Below are positions 44,150 through 53,007 of a stretch of 64,000 bases of DNA, one piece after another. Position 1 is the first letter of the stretch, and every line of letters begins with the position of its first letter. The notes beneath the pieces were generated by a model that was not told the DNA's origin, ran no database searches, and was given only the letters and a program-made list of their open reading frames with translations. A program made the position numbers and the translations under genes. Source of the stretch: CAZDET01 sp964504335 (GTDB lineage: Bacteria; Bacteroidota; Bacteroidia; Chitinophagales; Saprospiraceae); assembly GCA_964504335.1 (NCBI GenBank), contig CAZDET010000016.1, forward strand, positions 20,749 to 84,748, in the 5' to 3' direction.

Positions 44150-44698
44150 ATGAAGCACCTAATGTTATTCATGTTCTGTTTCTTCCTGCTTGGTTTCACA
44201 AATGCACAACCTGTTGCCATACAAGAAGGCTCTTGGTTTCTCGAAGCCAATACCCGTTTAGGTATTGCAAGTGGTAACCTGGGCAACCTTCCTAGTACTG
44301 GATTTGGACTTCGATCGGTAGACGGTAATACAACCTGGTCCGTTGGAGGAGAAGGCGGTTACTTCGTTCAGGACAATGTTGCACTGAAAGGAGGTATAGG
44401 CTTTTATGCTACCGAAAATTTTCAGGCTTTTAGTTACAAGGCGGGAGTGCGTTATTACATTCTGGATGTAGCTCCCGTTCAATTGGATATCACGGGTACA
44501 ACTAGTGAAGATTTTAATGATAACCCATTGTGGTTAGGTATTCAAGGTGGTTACGCATTTTTCCTCACTGATGCGGTAGCCTTAGAGCCCAAGCTTCGGT
44601 ACAACTTTAGCCTTAATGAGGATTTTGCAGAAGATGATGTGTTAGAACTCCAAATGGGATTTGTGGTGTTCTTTTCAGGATCAGAAGCAAATCGCTAG
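44150..44698 (+). CDS. Outer-membrane beta-barrel protein (small porin-like)
   Basis: 182 residues, signal peptide MKHLMLFMFCFFLLGFTNAQ. The mature part alternates hydrophobic residues in strands (GSWFLEANTRLGIAS, WSVGGEGGYFVQDNVALKGGIGFYAT, YKAGVRYYIL, LWLGIQGGYAFFLTDAVALEPKLRYNFSL), as in OmpA-like or OprF-like eight-stranded barrels, and ends VLELQMGFVVFFS. Function unknown. Followed by a GC-rich hairpin. Confidence 0.82.
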   Translation: MKHLMLFMFCFFLLGFTNAQPVAIQEGSWFLEANTRLGIASGNLGNLPSTGFGLRSVDGNTTWSVGGEGGYFVQDNVALKGGIGFYATENFQAFSYKAGVRYYILDVAPVQLDITGTTSEDFNDNPLWLGIQGGYAFFLTDAVALEPKLRYNFSLNEDFAEDDVLELQMGFVVFFSGSEANR

Positions 44699-45000
44699 GG
44701 TAGGGAGGGCGCACCGTGAAAGCAAATAGTTTTCGGTGCGCCCCAATTGAATCCTTTAATTGTATTTACGGAGCCAGCCAACAGAACATCGGCCCCCAAT
44801 TGAGGTAGGGAGACTTGAAATAGAACTTGTGCTGTTTTCTCCTCTTTTTTGCTTGTGTGTACTGGAAGCTTTTCCTATAATTTATATTATGTTAACTAAA
44901 CCTGATCGGGAAATTCGTCTATACAGACCCGCCATTGTTCCAGGTTGAAAATGTTGTCAATCATAAAAATTTAGGCAAAAATACTCTAATTCACACCTAT
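44699..45000. other. Intergenic region with terminator hairpin
   Basis: 302 bases between two convergent genes. It holds the hairpin at 44707-44743; the rest shows no convincing gene. Confidence 0.6.
44707..44743 (+). terminator. Terminator hairpin after beta-barrel gene
   Basis: GGGCGCACCG (44707-44716) pairs perfectly with CGGTGCGCCC (44734-44743). No T run follows, so it may act as an mRNA 3' end stabiliser. Confidence 0.6.
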
Positions 45001-45504
45001 TCAACGCAATGCGTTAAGTGCCTCTCTAACAAACTGCTTGAGAAGCTCGATTTGATCCGCCCCCAATCGCTCACCGTATTTACCTGCGGAATAAGCCGTA
45101 AGCATGAAAAGAAAGGCCAAGGGAAAGGCAAGTACCCAATGGGAATAATTCCCTAAATACCATTTAGCCAATCCATACGAGCCGACAAAGAACCCGGTTA
45201 TGCCAAGGGAAAAATAAATAAAAACAAACATCGTCCAAACGGCAGGCCTCGGGCCGATTAATCCAGCAACAATAGCCTGTTTTTCGTTTTCATCATCTTG
45301 TTCCACCCGGAAATTGAGTTGCGGGGACCAATAATGCACATCCTCCCCCACGATATCCAGAATAATGTGATTATCAATGATTTTACCACTGATATTATCC
45401 GGTGCATTCTCCAGCATGGTCCTTAGCTGCGTCATGACATGTGATTCCGAATAAGGAACGGTAAACTTAAATCTAGGCCTAATATGCGTGATTGATTGAT
45501 CCAT
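45001..45504 (-). CDS. Hypothetical membrane protein with two helices
   Basis: 167 residues from ATG 45504 (MDQSITHIRPRFKF). An N-terminal soluble alpha/beta part (to about 85) with VMTQLRTMLENAPDNISGKIIDNHIILDIV and YWSPQLNFRVE is followed by VAGLIGPRPAVWTMFVFIYFSLGITGFFVG and WVLAFPLAFLFMLTAYSAGK, two membrane helices, and a C-terminal amphipathic helix. I cannot name the family. The ordered layout supports a real gene. Confidence 0.7.
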   Translation of the reverse strand: MDQSITHIRPRFKFTVPYSESHVMTQLRTMLENAPDNISGKIIDNHIILDIVGEDVHYWSPQLNFRVEQDDENEKQAIVAGLIGPRPAVWTMFVFIYFSLGITGFFVGSYGLAKWYLGNYSHWVLAFPLAFLFMLTAYSAGKYGERLGADQIELLKQFVREALNALR

Positions 45505-45666
45505 ATAGCAATATTTAATTCTGAATATATGGAAAAATTTCGTTCCCAAAGTGACAGGCAACAAGCAGGGCATGCCCCCTACCCCACCAGCCGACGACTG
45601 TACCGCACAAACCGAGCAGCCAAGCCATCACGGTCTGTCGGGTATCCAGTTCCAGAGATGGAACCT

Positions 45667-47103
45667 TTAATCCCCTGATATAGGCTCTGGTTGTAACAAA
45701 CCTTTGAATAACGTTTTTAAGTCGTCGGTAGTTGGACGTGGTGCACTGGCATCAATTAATTTTCCTTTTGTATCCACCATGATATACCGAGGAATAGTTC
45801 CAATGTTATATGCTTTATTAATTTCGGAATTAAAAGCTGCCTCTGCTAAAATTTGTACCCCTTTCATGTTTTTTTGGGTAACCATTCTTCTCCATGCGTC
45901 AGCATCAGCATCAATGGATACGGCCATGAAAACAATATTTGGATTGTCTTTGTATTGTTCTTCAAGCGCTTCGATTTCTGGCTGTTGAGCAAGACAAGGC
46001 CCGCACCAAGTTGCCCATACATCAATAAATACGTATTTGCCCTTGTAATCACTTAAGGTGTGATAAACGCTATCCACGTCAGGATAGCTAAAGTCCGGGG
46101 CGTCCATACCTGCCTTAAGATGATCCCATTTGACTTCGATTTCCTTTAGTTTTCCTTTATAAAATTCATTTTTTGATTCTTCCATAAAGCTCGTATAAAA
46201 ATCTCCTGCATCTTCGGGTCCTGTCCATTCCATATCCTTCTTTAAGGCATCAAATAGTAGGTAATCTTTCACTTCTGGATCTTGAAAAGTCTCTTCGACT
46301 GCCTGTGTTGTAGCTATTAAAAGCGCCTTGTTTTCATTTAGTAGGTCCTCATTTTCTTCCAAGATCTTATAAATAGTCATGAAATTGACGTCATTGATGA
46401 ACGAGGTATAACGAGGCAGGTTCAATAAAGCGGGATTTTCAACTTTTACTTTAGCCTTAGCCGCCGTTAATGTTTCACTTGCCTGATACGTGGAATCCTG
46501 AGAAAACAATTTGTGAAGATTCTCATATTTAAAAAGTGGAGCGGCTACAGCATATCTAACATCTTCCTCAATGAGTTGTAAGAAATCCGAATCTGCATCA
46601 GGATGCTCCTTACGAAAGGCATCTACCGCACTGCGAAGTGTATTGTTAATGTTGTCAAGTTTACTTAAAAAAGCAGATTCAGGTAAGGTAAAGAGCGTTT
46701 GAATAGTACCTAGGCTATCTTCAATTATTTTATCAGTAGCTAACTTTAAGCGATTCTCTTCGGCATAGGGGCCAGAGAAGGCAATGGTTTCGGTAAAATT
46801 TTTTGAATCAAATTCTACACGTATGGTATCTCCAGGTTTTCCGAAGGCCGTCCATTTATTTTGACCGAAAGAAAAATTGACGATTAAGGGTTCATCGGAA
46901 TCCATAGAAGAAAGAAATTGACCATCCTGAACTTCTGCTTTTTCCGTTAAAAGGCTTGTGGTGAGGGTTAACTGATCTTCAACTGCATTTCCTATTTTTC
47001 CAATAAACACAATTTCATCTTTCGAACTAGAGCTGGATGCTTCGGGTTGACAACTCCAGCCTAAAATCCCTATCACCAAGAAGGTTAAATGTATGTTTTT
47101 CAT
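45667..47103 (-). CDS. TlpA/AhpC-TSA family thioredoxin lipoprotein
   Basis: 478 residues. Lipobox LGWSC after a short signal from ATG 47103. An N-terminal DUF4369-like beta domain (EIVFIGKIGNAVEDQLTLTTSLL), a helical middle, and a C-terminal TlpA-like thioredoxin domain with MDAPDFSYPDVDSVYHTLSDYKGKYVFIDVWATWCGPC, then PNIVFMAVSIDADADAWRRM and the cis-Pro region GTIPRYIMVDTKG. Membrane-anchored thiol-disulfide oxidoreductase facing the periplasm. Codon use looks more AT-rich than the neighbours. It lies downstream of the HupE/DUF4198 pair on the same strand. Confidence 0.9.
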   Translation of the reverse strand: MKNIHLTFLVIGILGWSCQPEASSSSSKDEIVFIGKIGNAVEDQLTLTTSLLTEKAEVQDGQFLSSMDSDEPLIVNFSFGQNKWTAFGKPGDTIRVEFDSKNFTETIAFSGPYAEENRLKLATDKIIEDSLGTIQTLFTLPESAFLSKLDNINNTLRSAVDAFRKEHPDADSDFLQLIEEDVRYAVAAPLFKYENLHKLFSQDSTYQASETLTAAKAKVKVENPALLNLPRYTSFINDVNFMTIYKILEENEDLLNENKALLIATTQAVEETFQDPEVKDYLLFDALKKDMEWTGPEDAGDFYTSFMEESKNEFYKGKLKEIEVKWDHLKAGMDAPDFSYPDVDSVYHTLSDYKGKYVFIDVWATWCGPCLAQQPEIEALEEQYKDNPNIVFMAVSIDADADAWRRMVTQKNMKGVQILAEAAFNSEINKAYNIGTIPRYIMVDTKGKLIDASAPRPTTDDLKTLFKGLLQPEPISGD

Positions 47104-47209
47104 TATTACCGATTGAATGAAATGATAAGTTATAATGCATAGATGCAAGTTAAACCTATTCAATAAACCGATAAAACTTTTAAGTGATTTTTCCTGCTAT
47201 TACTTATGA

Positions 47210-47896
47210 TTACGGGTGAGGATTCAAATAACTATAAATCTGGAAAATGAAGAGCAATACGCCGGCGATAATCAAATAATAGTTTGCGGCCTTGTAAAAA
47301 GCGGAGTAGCTTTTTCTGGATTGCCAGTTGGTAATAATGAAAACAATGGGTATTAAAGCTACTATCTGACCTAGTTCTACCCCGACGTTGAAGCTAATGA
47401 TTTTGACCAGGAATTGGGCATCCCCCATTTCGAAGGATTGCAGTCGGGTGGACAGTCCAAATCCATGGATTAATCCAAAAATAAAGACCATTAATAATAA
47501 ATTGGGCGATGCGATATTGAACACCTTTTCAAAACCGCCCAAATTTTCAAATCCCTTATACAATACACTTAATGCGATGACGGCATCGATTAAATGTTCA
47601 TCTGCCTTGATGCCCAAATAGGTAGCACTGATCAGGGTGATACTGTGCCCGATTGTAAACGCGGTAATGAAACGGACTATATCCTTAAAACCATTCAGGT
47701 AGAAGATGACCCCCGCCAAAAACAGCAAATGATCATAGCCCGTAACCATGTGTTTAGCCCCTACTAGTATGTAGGCCAGCAGACCGCCGTTGCTCAGTAT
47801 TTCCTGGTCAGCTGAGCTGACGCCATGAGCAGCGAGCAAAATTGGATACAAGAGAAGTACGGGAATGGGCAGCAGTTGGTATATCGATCGGCTCAT
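47210..47896 (-). CDS. HupE/UreJ-family membrane protein
   Basis: 228 residues, about six or seven helices. The HupE/UreJ_2 pattern is clear: GLLAYILVGAKHMVTGYDHLLFLAGVIFYL, FTIGHSITLISATYLGI, LSVLYKGFENLGG, FIFGLIHGFGLSTRLQSF and FNVGVELGQIVALI, with conserved membrane histidines (GAKH, GYDH, GH, HGFG). Related HupE proteins transport nickel or other metals. The start codon follows the stop of the DUF4198 gene with no gap, indicating coupled translation. Confidence 0.9.
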   Translation of the reverse strand: MSRSIYQLLPIPVLLLYPILLAAHGVSSADQEILSNGGLLAYILVGAKHMVTGYDHLLFLAGVIFYLNGFKDIVRFITAFTIGHSITLISATYLGIKADEHLIDAVIALSVLYKGFENLGGFEKVFNIASPNLLLMVFIFGLIHGFGLSTRLQSFEMGDAQFLVKIISFNVGVELGQIVALIPIVFIITNWQSRKSYSAFYKAANYYLIIAGVLLFIFQIYSYLNPHP

Positions 47897-48952
47897 TCAA
47901 CTTTTCCGATTAAACCAGAAAAATAATCCTGCTAGCAGTACTAAACTACCGATCCAATATGCATAGGAAGGAATGCCGCTGTCAGCTCCGTCGGCATGAT
48001 GATCGTGGTCCTCATCATGACTATGCCCCTCCCCTACTTCAAAGGTCAGGGTTGCCCAATTCGATTCGTGCGTAAGCCCCGCTTCTTCGGAATGAGTCAG
48101 GTGTATAGTGCGCAGGTACCACACCCCTTCGGCTGTAAGATCTACGCTCAGGTTGCCATCGGCATCGGTACGGAGTTGGGTAGCACTGTGGTGATGATGT
48201 TCTTCTTCTGTTTTCTCAGCTTGGGTATCTTTTCCATCTGCATGTGTGTGACCGTGTTCTTCTCCTTCTGCATGTGTATGACCTTGGTCATGCCCCTCCC
48301 CTTCCGCATGCGTATGGCTGCGCGCGTGCTCCGTTGCGTCCGAATCTGCGTAAACAAGTTGGTTGGCTAGTGGCTCTCCTTGCCAAAGGAGTTTGACTTG
48401 TAACTGGTGGCCTGGGTGCAAATCGTAAGGGTTGCTGAGAGGAACAAATTCAATGGGATAACCCAGCTCGGCCTGCCAATCGTCCGTTTTTTTGTCGCCT
48501 ACCTGAAAGATGGTTTTAACGTGCTTCGAATATTTCTCCACGGCATCCTGCCCGAGCGCATCATTCTTTTTGCGCCATTCCAGCATGTCTAAGACCCCGT
48601 CGTGCTCGAGGTAGCGGTTGAAATCAGCGGCGGCCATTTCGATGTTTCGCGGACGAGTAGACACTCCGGCAACCCATGTGCCGGATTCGCCGGTTTGAAA
48701 ACTAAGGAGCGTCATGCTATCTTTTTCACTCCACTGGGCGGTGTCGGGGTGAGAGCGCCGGCCGTTACCAACCAAACTGATATCGATCATGCGGTCGCGG
48801 GTAATTACGTTTTCACTCTTGTCGAAGGTCCCGTTAAAGAGCTTAATAGTTGCGGATGCATTGGGTTGGAGAAAATACGTATCCAGCTTCAGGTACATAT
48901 CATGGCTGCTGAATAACACTAGAGCAACCAGCACAAAAAATATCTTCTTCAT
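47897..48952 (-). CDS. DUF4198-like exported protein with His-rich tract
   Basis: 351 residues. Signal peptide MKKIFFVLVALVLFSSHDMYLKL, a beta-sandwich DUF4198 domain (TYFLQPNASATIKLFNGTF, PSTRPRNIEMAA-like region, HPGHQLQVKLLWQGEPLANQLV), a long His/Glu/Asp-rich loop with repeated HTHAEGE and HHHH elements around residues 210-260, a closing beta part GVWYLRTIHLTH and a C-terminal membrane helix SYAYWIGSLVLLAGLFFWF. DUF4198 proteins often accompany nickel/cobalt uptake. The His tract and the HupE partner suggest metal binding in the periplasm (inference). Confidence 0.82.
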   Translation of the reverse strand: MKKIFFVLVALVLFSSHDMYLKLDTYFLQPNASATIKLFNGTFDKSENVITRDRMIDISLVGNGRRSHPDTAQWSEKDSMTLLSFQTGESGTWVAGVSTRPRNIEMAAADFNRYLEHDGVLDMLEWRKKNDALGQDAVEKYSKHVKTIFQVGDKKTDDWQAELGYPIEFVPLSNPYDLHPGHQLQVKLLWQGEPLANQLVYADSDATEHARSHTHAEGEGHDQGHTHAEGEEHGHTHADGKDTQAEKTEEEHHHHSATQLRTDADGNLSVDLTAEGVWYLRTIHLTHSEEAGLTHESNWATLTFEVGEGHSHDEDHDHHADGADSGIPSYAYWIGSLVLLAGLFFWFNRKS

Positions 48953-49098
48953 AATGGTATGTTAGGACGAATGCTAATGGAGTCAAAAGTAACTAAAAAT
49001 CATTAAAGAAAAATGCCATTTGTCTGCCGAAGAGAAATCCTCTACCCTACCAGCGGGCAGTCAAATGCCCACTAGGAAACGGTATTCGCATCCAATCT

Positions 49099-50454
49099 TT
49101 AGACCAATTCTTTCAACTGCATTTCGGTGAATATATCTTCATTGGCAAGGCCAAGTTTTTTGCAGACCTGGCGGATCAGATTGAGCGTCGTGTACCGCCC
49201 GAAGAGTGGGCCCTGTTTTGTGTGTCGCTGTATGGCAGCCTGCTGAAGCTTTTTAGTGAGCTGTTTCAATTCGGACTCAGAGAAGCTGTAGAATGGGATG
49301 GTATCGCGGACAGCCCGTATCACCCGCCAGTTTGCAGAACCTCGCATCTCTTTTTTGTCAATGTAGGGCAACAGCCGGTTCAAATACTTTGGATCGCGAC
49401 GGACTTGCAGGATAGCAGCCGCAGCAAAGATCGAGGCATCGTCTCCCTGGTCGAATAATTCATCAAGAATATCCAGGTTAGTAAAGGTTGGAGCTACTCT
49501 TTTGAAAGGTCGCGCCAGCAGCATGAGTTGATTTCTTTCCAGGTACTTATGTTCGGAATAGGCGGTCCGCAAATCAGCAACTGCCTCGCGCACCTGATTT
49601 TTTAAATCTTCCTGAAATGCATCTCTGCTAGGGATGTTGATTACCGATTCTGAATCCTTACTGTAGCGTGTTCGAAAAATGTATTGCCCTCCCTTATCCT
49701 GGACGCCAAAAAGTGGATTGCCCCGCGGATGCTGAGTATAATTTAAACTCGTTTGTTCCCACACGCGATCGGCCAATTTCGCCACGTTATAAGCAGGTTG
49801 ATCATTACGCTTCAAATCATTGAGAATCGCTGCAGCGAAGGGGCTATTTTCTCCGGATTTACCGTCAAATACTTGTTCGTCGTGCCGCCCCGAGCAGATT
49901 GCCCAGCGGGACGGGCGATTTTCCAGATCTTCCATTGCTCCTTCGCTCCTCCGTTCACCCTCTACGAAGATAGTCCCCGAAAAGCATGCATCGGAAATGA
50001 GTAAAGTATGTAACGAACCGATATCATCGACATAATCTCGAATCGTAGAATTGCGGATATACTCGGAGTTTTTGCCCTTCTCTGCATTTTGTGGTATCCA
50101 GTATCCCCTACCGGTTCTCCTATCGAGGTGTCCATGTCCTGAATAGTAAATAATCAGTTTATCCTCCGGTTCCACTTTGTCGACAAGTAAATCCAGATGA
50201 TCAATAATCCCTTCTTTGGTTGCCTCCTCATTGGCAAGCAAGATAACGCTGTCGGAGTCTACATCGTATTTCTTCAGCAGCAGATCGCGAATATCCTCTA
50301 CATCCTTTACAGCATTATTCAATGGAGGAAATGACCGATAGTGATTGATCCCTACACCAAAGAACCAGGATTTACCCACTACCCCACCCTTGCGTTCTGG
50401 AGATATTCCTTTGGAACCTATTCCCTTTTTCTGAATGTCTTTTTTATTTGCCAT
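49099..50454 (-). CDS. Caspase-fold (peptidase C14) protein with C-terminal helical domain
   Basis: 451 residues, no signal peptide. Caspase p20-like domain about 28-270: SWFFGVGINHYRSFPPLNNAVKDVEDI, LIIYYSGHGHLD (catalytic His107) and TLLISDACFSG (catalytic Cys157). The substrate pocket contains the usual SRWAICSGRHDEQVFDG. An alpha-helical region (about 285-451) follows, with LDILDELFDQGDDASIFAAAAIL and ANWRVIRAVRDTIPFYSFS; it may be a regulatory or adaptor domain. Bacterial caspase-like proteins act in stress death or phage-defence systems, or as ordinary proteases. No partner defence gene is next to it, so the role stays open. Confidence 0.88.
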   Translation of the reverse strand: MANKKDIQKKGIGSKGISPERKGGVVGKSWFFGVGINHYRSFPPLNNAVKDVEDIRDLLLKKYDVDSDSVILLANEEATKEGIIDHLDLLVDKVEPEDKLIIYYSGHGHLDRRTGRGYWIPQNAEKGKNSEYIRNSTIRDYVDDIGSLHTLLISDACFSGTIFVEGERRSEGAMEDLENRPSRWAICSGRHDEQVFDGKSGENSPFAAAILNDLKRNDQPAYNVAKLADRVWEQTSLNYTQHPRGNPLFGVQDKGGQYIFRTRYSKDSESVINIPSRDAFQEDLKNQVREAVADLRTAYSEHKYLERNQLMLLARPFKRVAPTFTNLDILDELFDQGDDASIFAAAAILQVRRDPKYLNRLLPYIDKKEMRGSANWRVIRAVRDTIPFYSFSESELKQLTKKLQQAAIQRHTKQGPLFGRYTTLNLIRQVCKKLGLANEDIFTEMQLKELV

Positions 50455-50508
50455 CAGTATATTATTTAATAAATCATCTTAGCCTTGGCAAATAGAAATA
50501 ATACTAAC

Positions 50509-50541
50509 CAGAGCGGTTTGGGATTGTCCCAAACCGCTCTG
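50509..50541 (-). terminator. Strong terminator
   Basis: CAGAGCGGTTTGGG (50509-50522) pairs perfectly over 14 bases with CCCAAACCGCTCTG (50528-50541), 5-base loop, directly after the stop of the repeat lipoprotein at 50563. Confidence 0.88.
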
Positions 50542-50562
50542 TGTCAGTATAAGTTGCACATT

Positions 50563-52992
50563 CTACTTATAGAAATAGATATTATCCACATAGATAGTGG
50601 TGGCGCCCGTAGGCTGACCAACCAAGATATATTGCGCGATGTTCCCTCGCGTGGTTAGGCCGGCGAAGTCATTCAGCGGAATATCCAAACCTACCCATGC
50701 GCCCTGTACGGGTGTTTCAAAGTTGATTTGGTGTTCTACATCGTCGCCACCACCGAAAGCGCCGTCGGCCCCGAAATCCACCAGCTTGATGCCAAAGAAG
50801 GTATAGTCTGCCGACCAGACATCGAGGTGGAGATGGGTCATGCCGGTGGCATCCACCGTATTGGCAACCGTTTCAATTCCGACAAAATCAAGGTTGGAAT
50901 ACTTCTTGGTCGCGTTCCCCTGCACGGTTACATCTTCGAAATCGGCCGCCGACCAATCCGTCCGCCAGGTGTCTACAGCTACATCCATGTAAGCGTCGCT
51001 GAAAAGAGAAACGACATCTGCGGCCGCTTGCATGGGATCGGGCGCCGGTTGGGACGGCTCGGTGGCCATACTACCCCCCTCATTGTAGAAATAGACATTA
51101 TCCACGTAGACGGTAGTGGCGCCCGTGGGTTGGCCCGTGAGGATGTATTGTGCGATGTTCCCTCGCGTGGTCAGGCCGGCGAAGTCACTCAGCGGAATAT
51201 CCAAACCTACCCATGCGCCCTGTACGGGTGTTTCAAAGTTGATTTGGTGTTCTACATCGTCGCCACCACCGAAAGCGCCGTCGGCCCCGAAATCCACCAG
51301 CTTGATGCCAAAGAAGGTATAGTCTGCCGACCAGACATCGAGGTGGAGATGGGTCATGCCGGTGGCATCCACCGTATTGGCAACCGTTTCAATTCCGACA
51401 AAATCAAGGTTGGAATACTTCTTGGTCGCGTTCCCCTGCACGGTTACATCTTCGAAATCGGCCGCCGACCAATCCGTCCGCCAGGTGTCTACAGCTACAT
51501 CCATGTAAGCGTCGCTGAAAAGAGAAACGACATCTGCGGCCGCTTGCATGGGATCGGGCGCCGGTTGGGACGGCTCGGTCGGCCCCCCAGAGGTAACCTC
51601 TCCGCTGTAGTAATACAAATTATCCACAAATACATTGGGTACGTCCCCTGAAAGCACTAGTTGAGCAATTTGAGCCCGGTTGGTCAGCCCCACAAAATCA
51701 GTGAGCGGGATGTCCAAGCTAATCCAGGATTCGGAGGTCAGGGTGGGACTGGTGAAGCTCAATTCGTGGGAGGAATCATCGCCTCCGCCAAAAATGCCGT
51801 TGGCACCAAAATCGACCAACAAAATTTTGAAAGTGGTGGTCGGCCCTATTGGGTCTGGAGTCCATATATCCATATGGAAATGAGTCATTTCGGTAGCGTC
51901 GATCGGTTCTGTCTCTGTCAGAATCCCCACAAAGTTTAGTCCTTTATATCGCTTCACGTCGTCCTGGCCGATCTGAACATCACTCACCTCTGCAGTAGAA
52001 AACTCCCAAAAGGGATTATATGTATCCACCGTAACATTGGTATAGGCATTGCTAAACATGGAGATCACACTGTCGGGACTAATCGATGGTGTAGGCGCCG
52101 GCCCGGCCGGTAGAATAGGAGCTCCGCTGGATTGTATAGTCAAAGAACCAGCTGCGTCCAGTTCCCCTAGTTCTGCCGTCACCACTGTTTCCCCTGCATC
52201 CAGAACCGTGGCCACACCTAATCCATCAACGGTCGCCACTGACGGGTCCGAAGAGAAAAACGTAAGATACGCCGGACCAATAGCGGTAGTTAGGTCTACA
52301 CCGGTGGGTAAGTTAGAAGTCATAGTCAATCCACCTATGGTAACCCTATCTCCTGTTTCGGCCGAGACAATCTCGTCTAGAGATTCCCAGATGGCAGGTC
52401 TGGGATTGGAAATTCCTTCTAACTGTTCAAACTTCACTTCATCAAGCCAGAAGGTGTATCCCCTTCCTTCCTCCGGCGGCTCTGAGAAAAATAGCATGCC
52501 GCGTTCTTGGGTAAGTAACGAAGGATCGGGTATGGGAATGATGTATTGTTGCCAATTGGAATTCACGTTCAACCCAAATACAGTGACGGTAGAGCCTTCT
52601 GAAGCACTGCCAAACCCGATCTCATCAATGGTTGCCGGCTGGGATGCTCTGGCCCAGAACGTGAGCGCATTATAGCCGGAAAGATCACGTCCGCCCTCAA
52701 CCGTAAATGATCCTCCGGCGTACCCCCCTTCGGGATCATCCGCATCGGGGACTTCAAACCTCATGGATGCAGCTCCTTGATATCGTATATCATTATCGAC
52801 TTGAAAGGCCGTTACTTTCGATCCGGCGAACGCCGCATAACTCAAGCCGCCACTAAAGCCATCGATAAAAACTTCCGCGATTGGCGGAAAAGTAGCCAGT
52901 TCCAGTTCGTCAATTTCCCGGGTACAACTGAATGCCAGGAGTAGAAGAAAAGCAGCAGCGAATGAACATTTATAATTTCTGCGAATAGTCAT
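50563..52992 (-). CDS. Surface glycan-binding lipoprotein with three CBM-like repeats
   Basis: 809 residues. Lipobox LLAFSC then TREIDELEL. Domains in order: a jelly-roll carbohydrate-binding-like domain (VFIDGFSGGLSYAAF to DEVKFEQL), a Big_2-like Ig domain (SDPSVATVDGLGVATVLDAGETVVTA), and three units of about 160 residues beginning D.V.SLFSDAYMDVAVDTWRTDWS and ending TVYVDNVYFY. Such units accompany GH16 beta-glucanases in Bacteroidota and probably bind beta-glucans. Units 2 and 3 are almost identical at DNA level. It follows the glycosidase/barrel gene by 15 bases, so the two are an operon. Confidence 0.85.
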   Translation of the reverse strand: MTIRRNYKCSFAAAFLLLLAFSCTREIDELELATFPPIAEVFIDGFSGGLSYAAFAGSKVTAFQVDNDIRYQGAASMRFEVPDADDPEGGYAGGSFTVEGGRDLSGYNALTFWARASQPATIDEIGFGSASEGSTVTVFGLNVNSNWQQYIIPIPDPSLLTQERGMLFFSEPPEEGRGYTFWLDEVKFEQLEGISNPRPAIWESLDEIVSAETGDRVTIGGLTMTSNLPTGVDLTTAIGPAYLTFFSSDPSVATVDGLGVATVLDAGETVVTAELGELDAAGSLTIQSSGAPILPAGPAPTPSISPDSVISMFSNAYTNVTVDTYNPFWEFSTAEVSDVQIGQDDVKRYKGLNFVGILTETEPIDATEMTHFHMDIWTPDPIGPTTTFKILLVDFGANGIFGGGDDSSHELSFTSPTLTSESWISLDIPLTDFVGLTNRAQIAQLVLSGDVPNVFVDNLYYYSGEVTSGGPTEPSQPAPDPMQAAADVVSLFSDAYMDVAVDTWRTDWSAADFEDVTVQGNATKKYSNLDFVGIETVANTVDATGMTHLHLDVWSADYTFFGIKLVDFGADGAFGGGDDVEHQINFETPVQGAWVGLDIPLSDFAGLTTRGNIAQYILTGQPTGATTVYVDNVYFYNEGGSMATEPSQPAPDPMQAAADVVSLFSDAYMDVAVDTWRTDWSAADFEDVTVQGNATKKYSNLDFVGIETVANTVDATGMTHLHLDVWSADYTFFGIKLVDFGADGAFGGGDDVEHQINFETPVQGAWVGLDIPLNDFAGLTTRGNIAQYILVGQPTGATTIYVDNIYFYK
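50570..51579 (-). repeat. Tandem 516-bp direct repeat inside lipoprotein gene
   Basis: Unit A spans about 50570-51063 and unit B about 51086-51579, offset by exactly 516 bases (172 codons). Between about 50641 and 51060 I see only two base differences from unit B, while the first 70 bases of the units differ more. A recent in-frame duplication, or gene conversion, is indicated. Confidence 0.9.
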
Positions 52993-53007
52993 TTCTGTTA
53001 ATTTTAG

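Noticed and set aside
44760..44948. Possible 62-residue protein
   Set aside because: No start context, hydrophobic pattern or family; lies in AT-rich DNA between convergent genes.
50728..51651. Repeated open frame antisense to the duplicated CBM units
   Set aside because: Mirrors the tandem repeat on the other strand; the lipoprotein frame has signal peptide and domain support.
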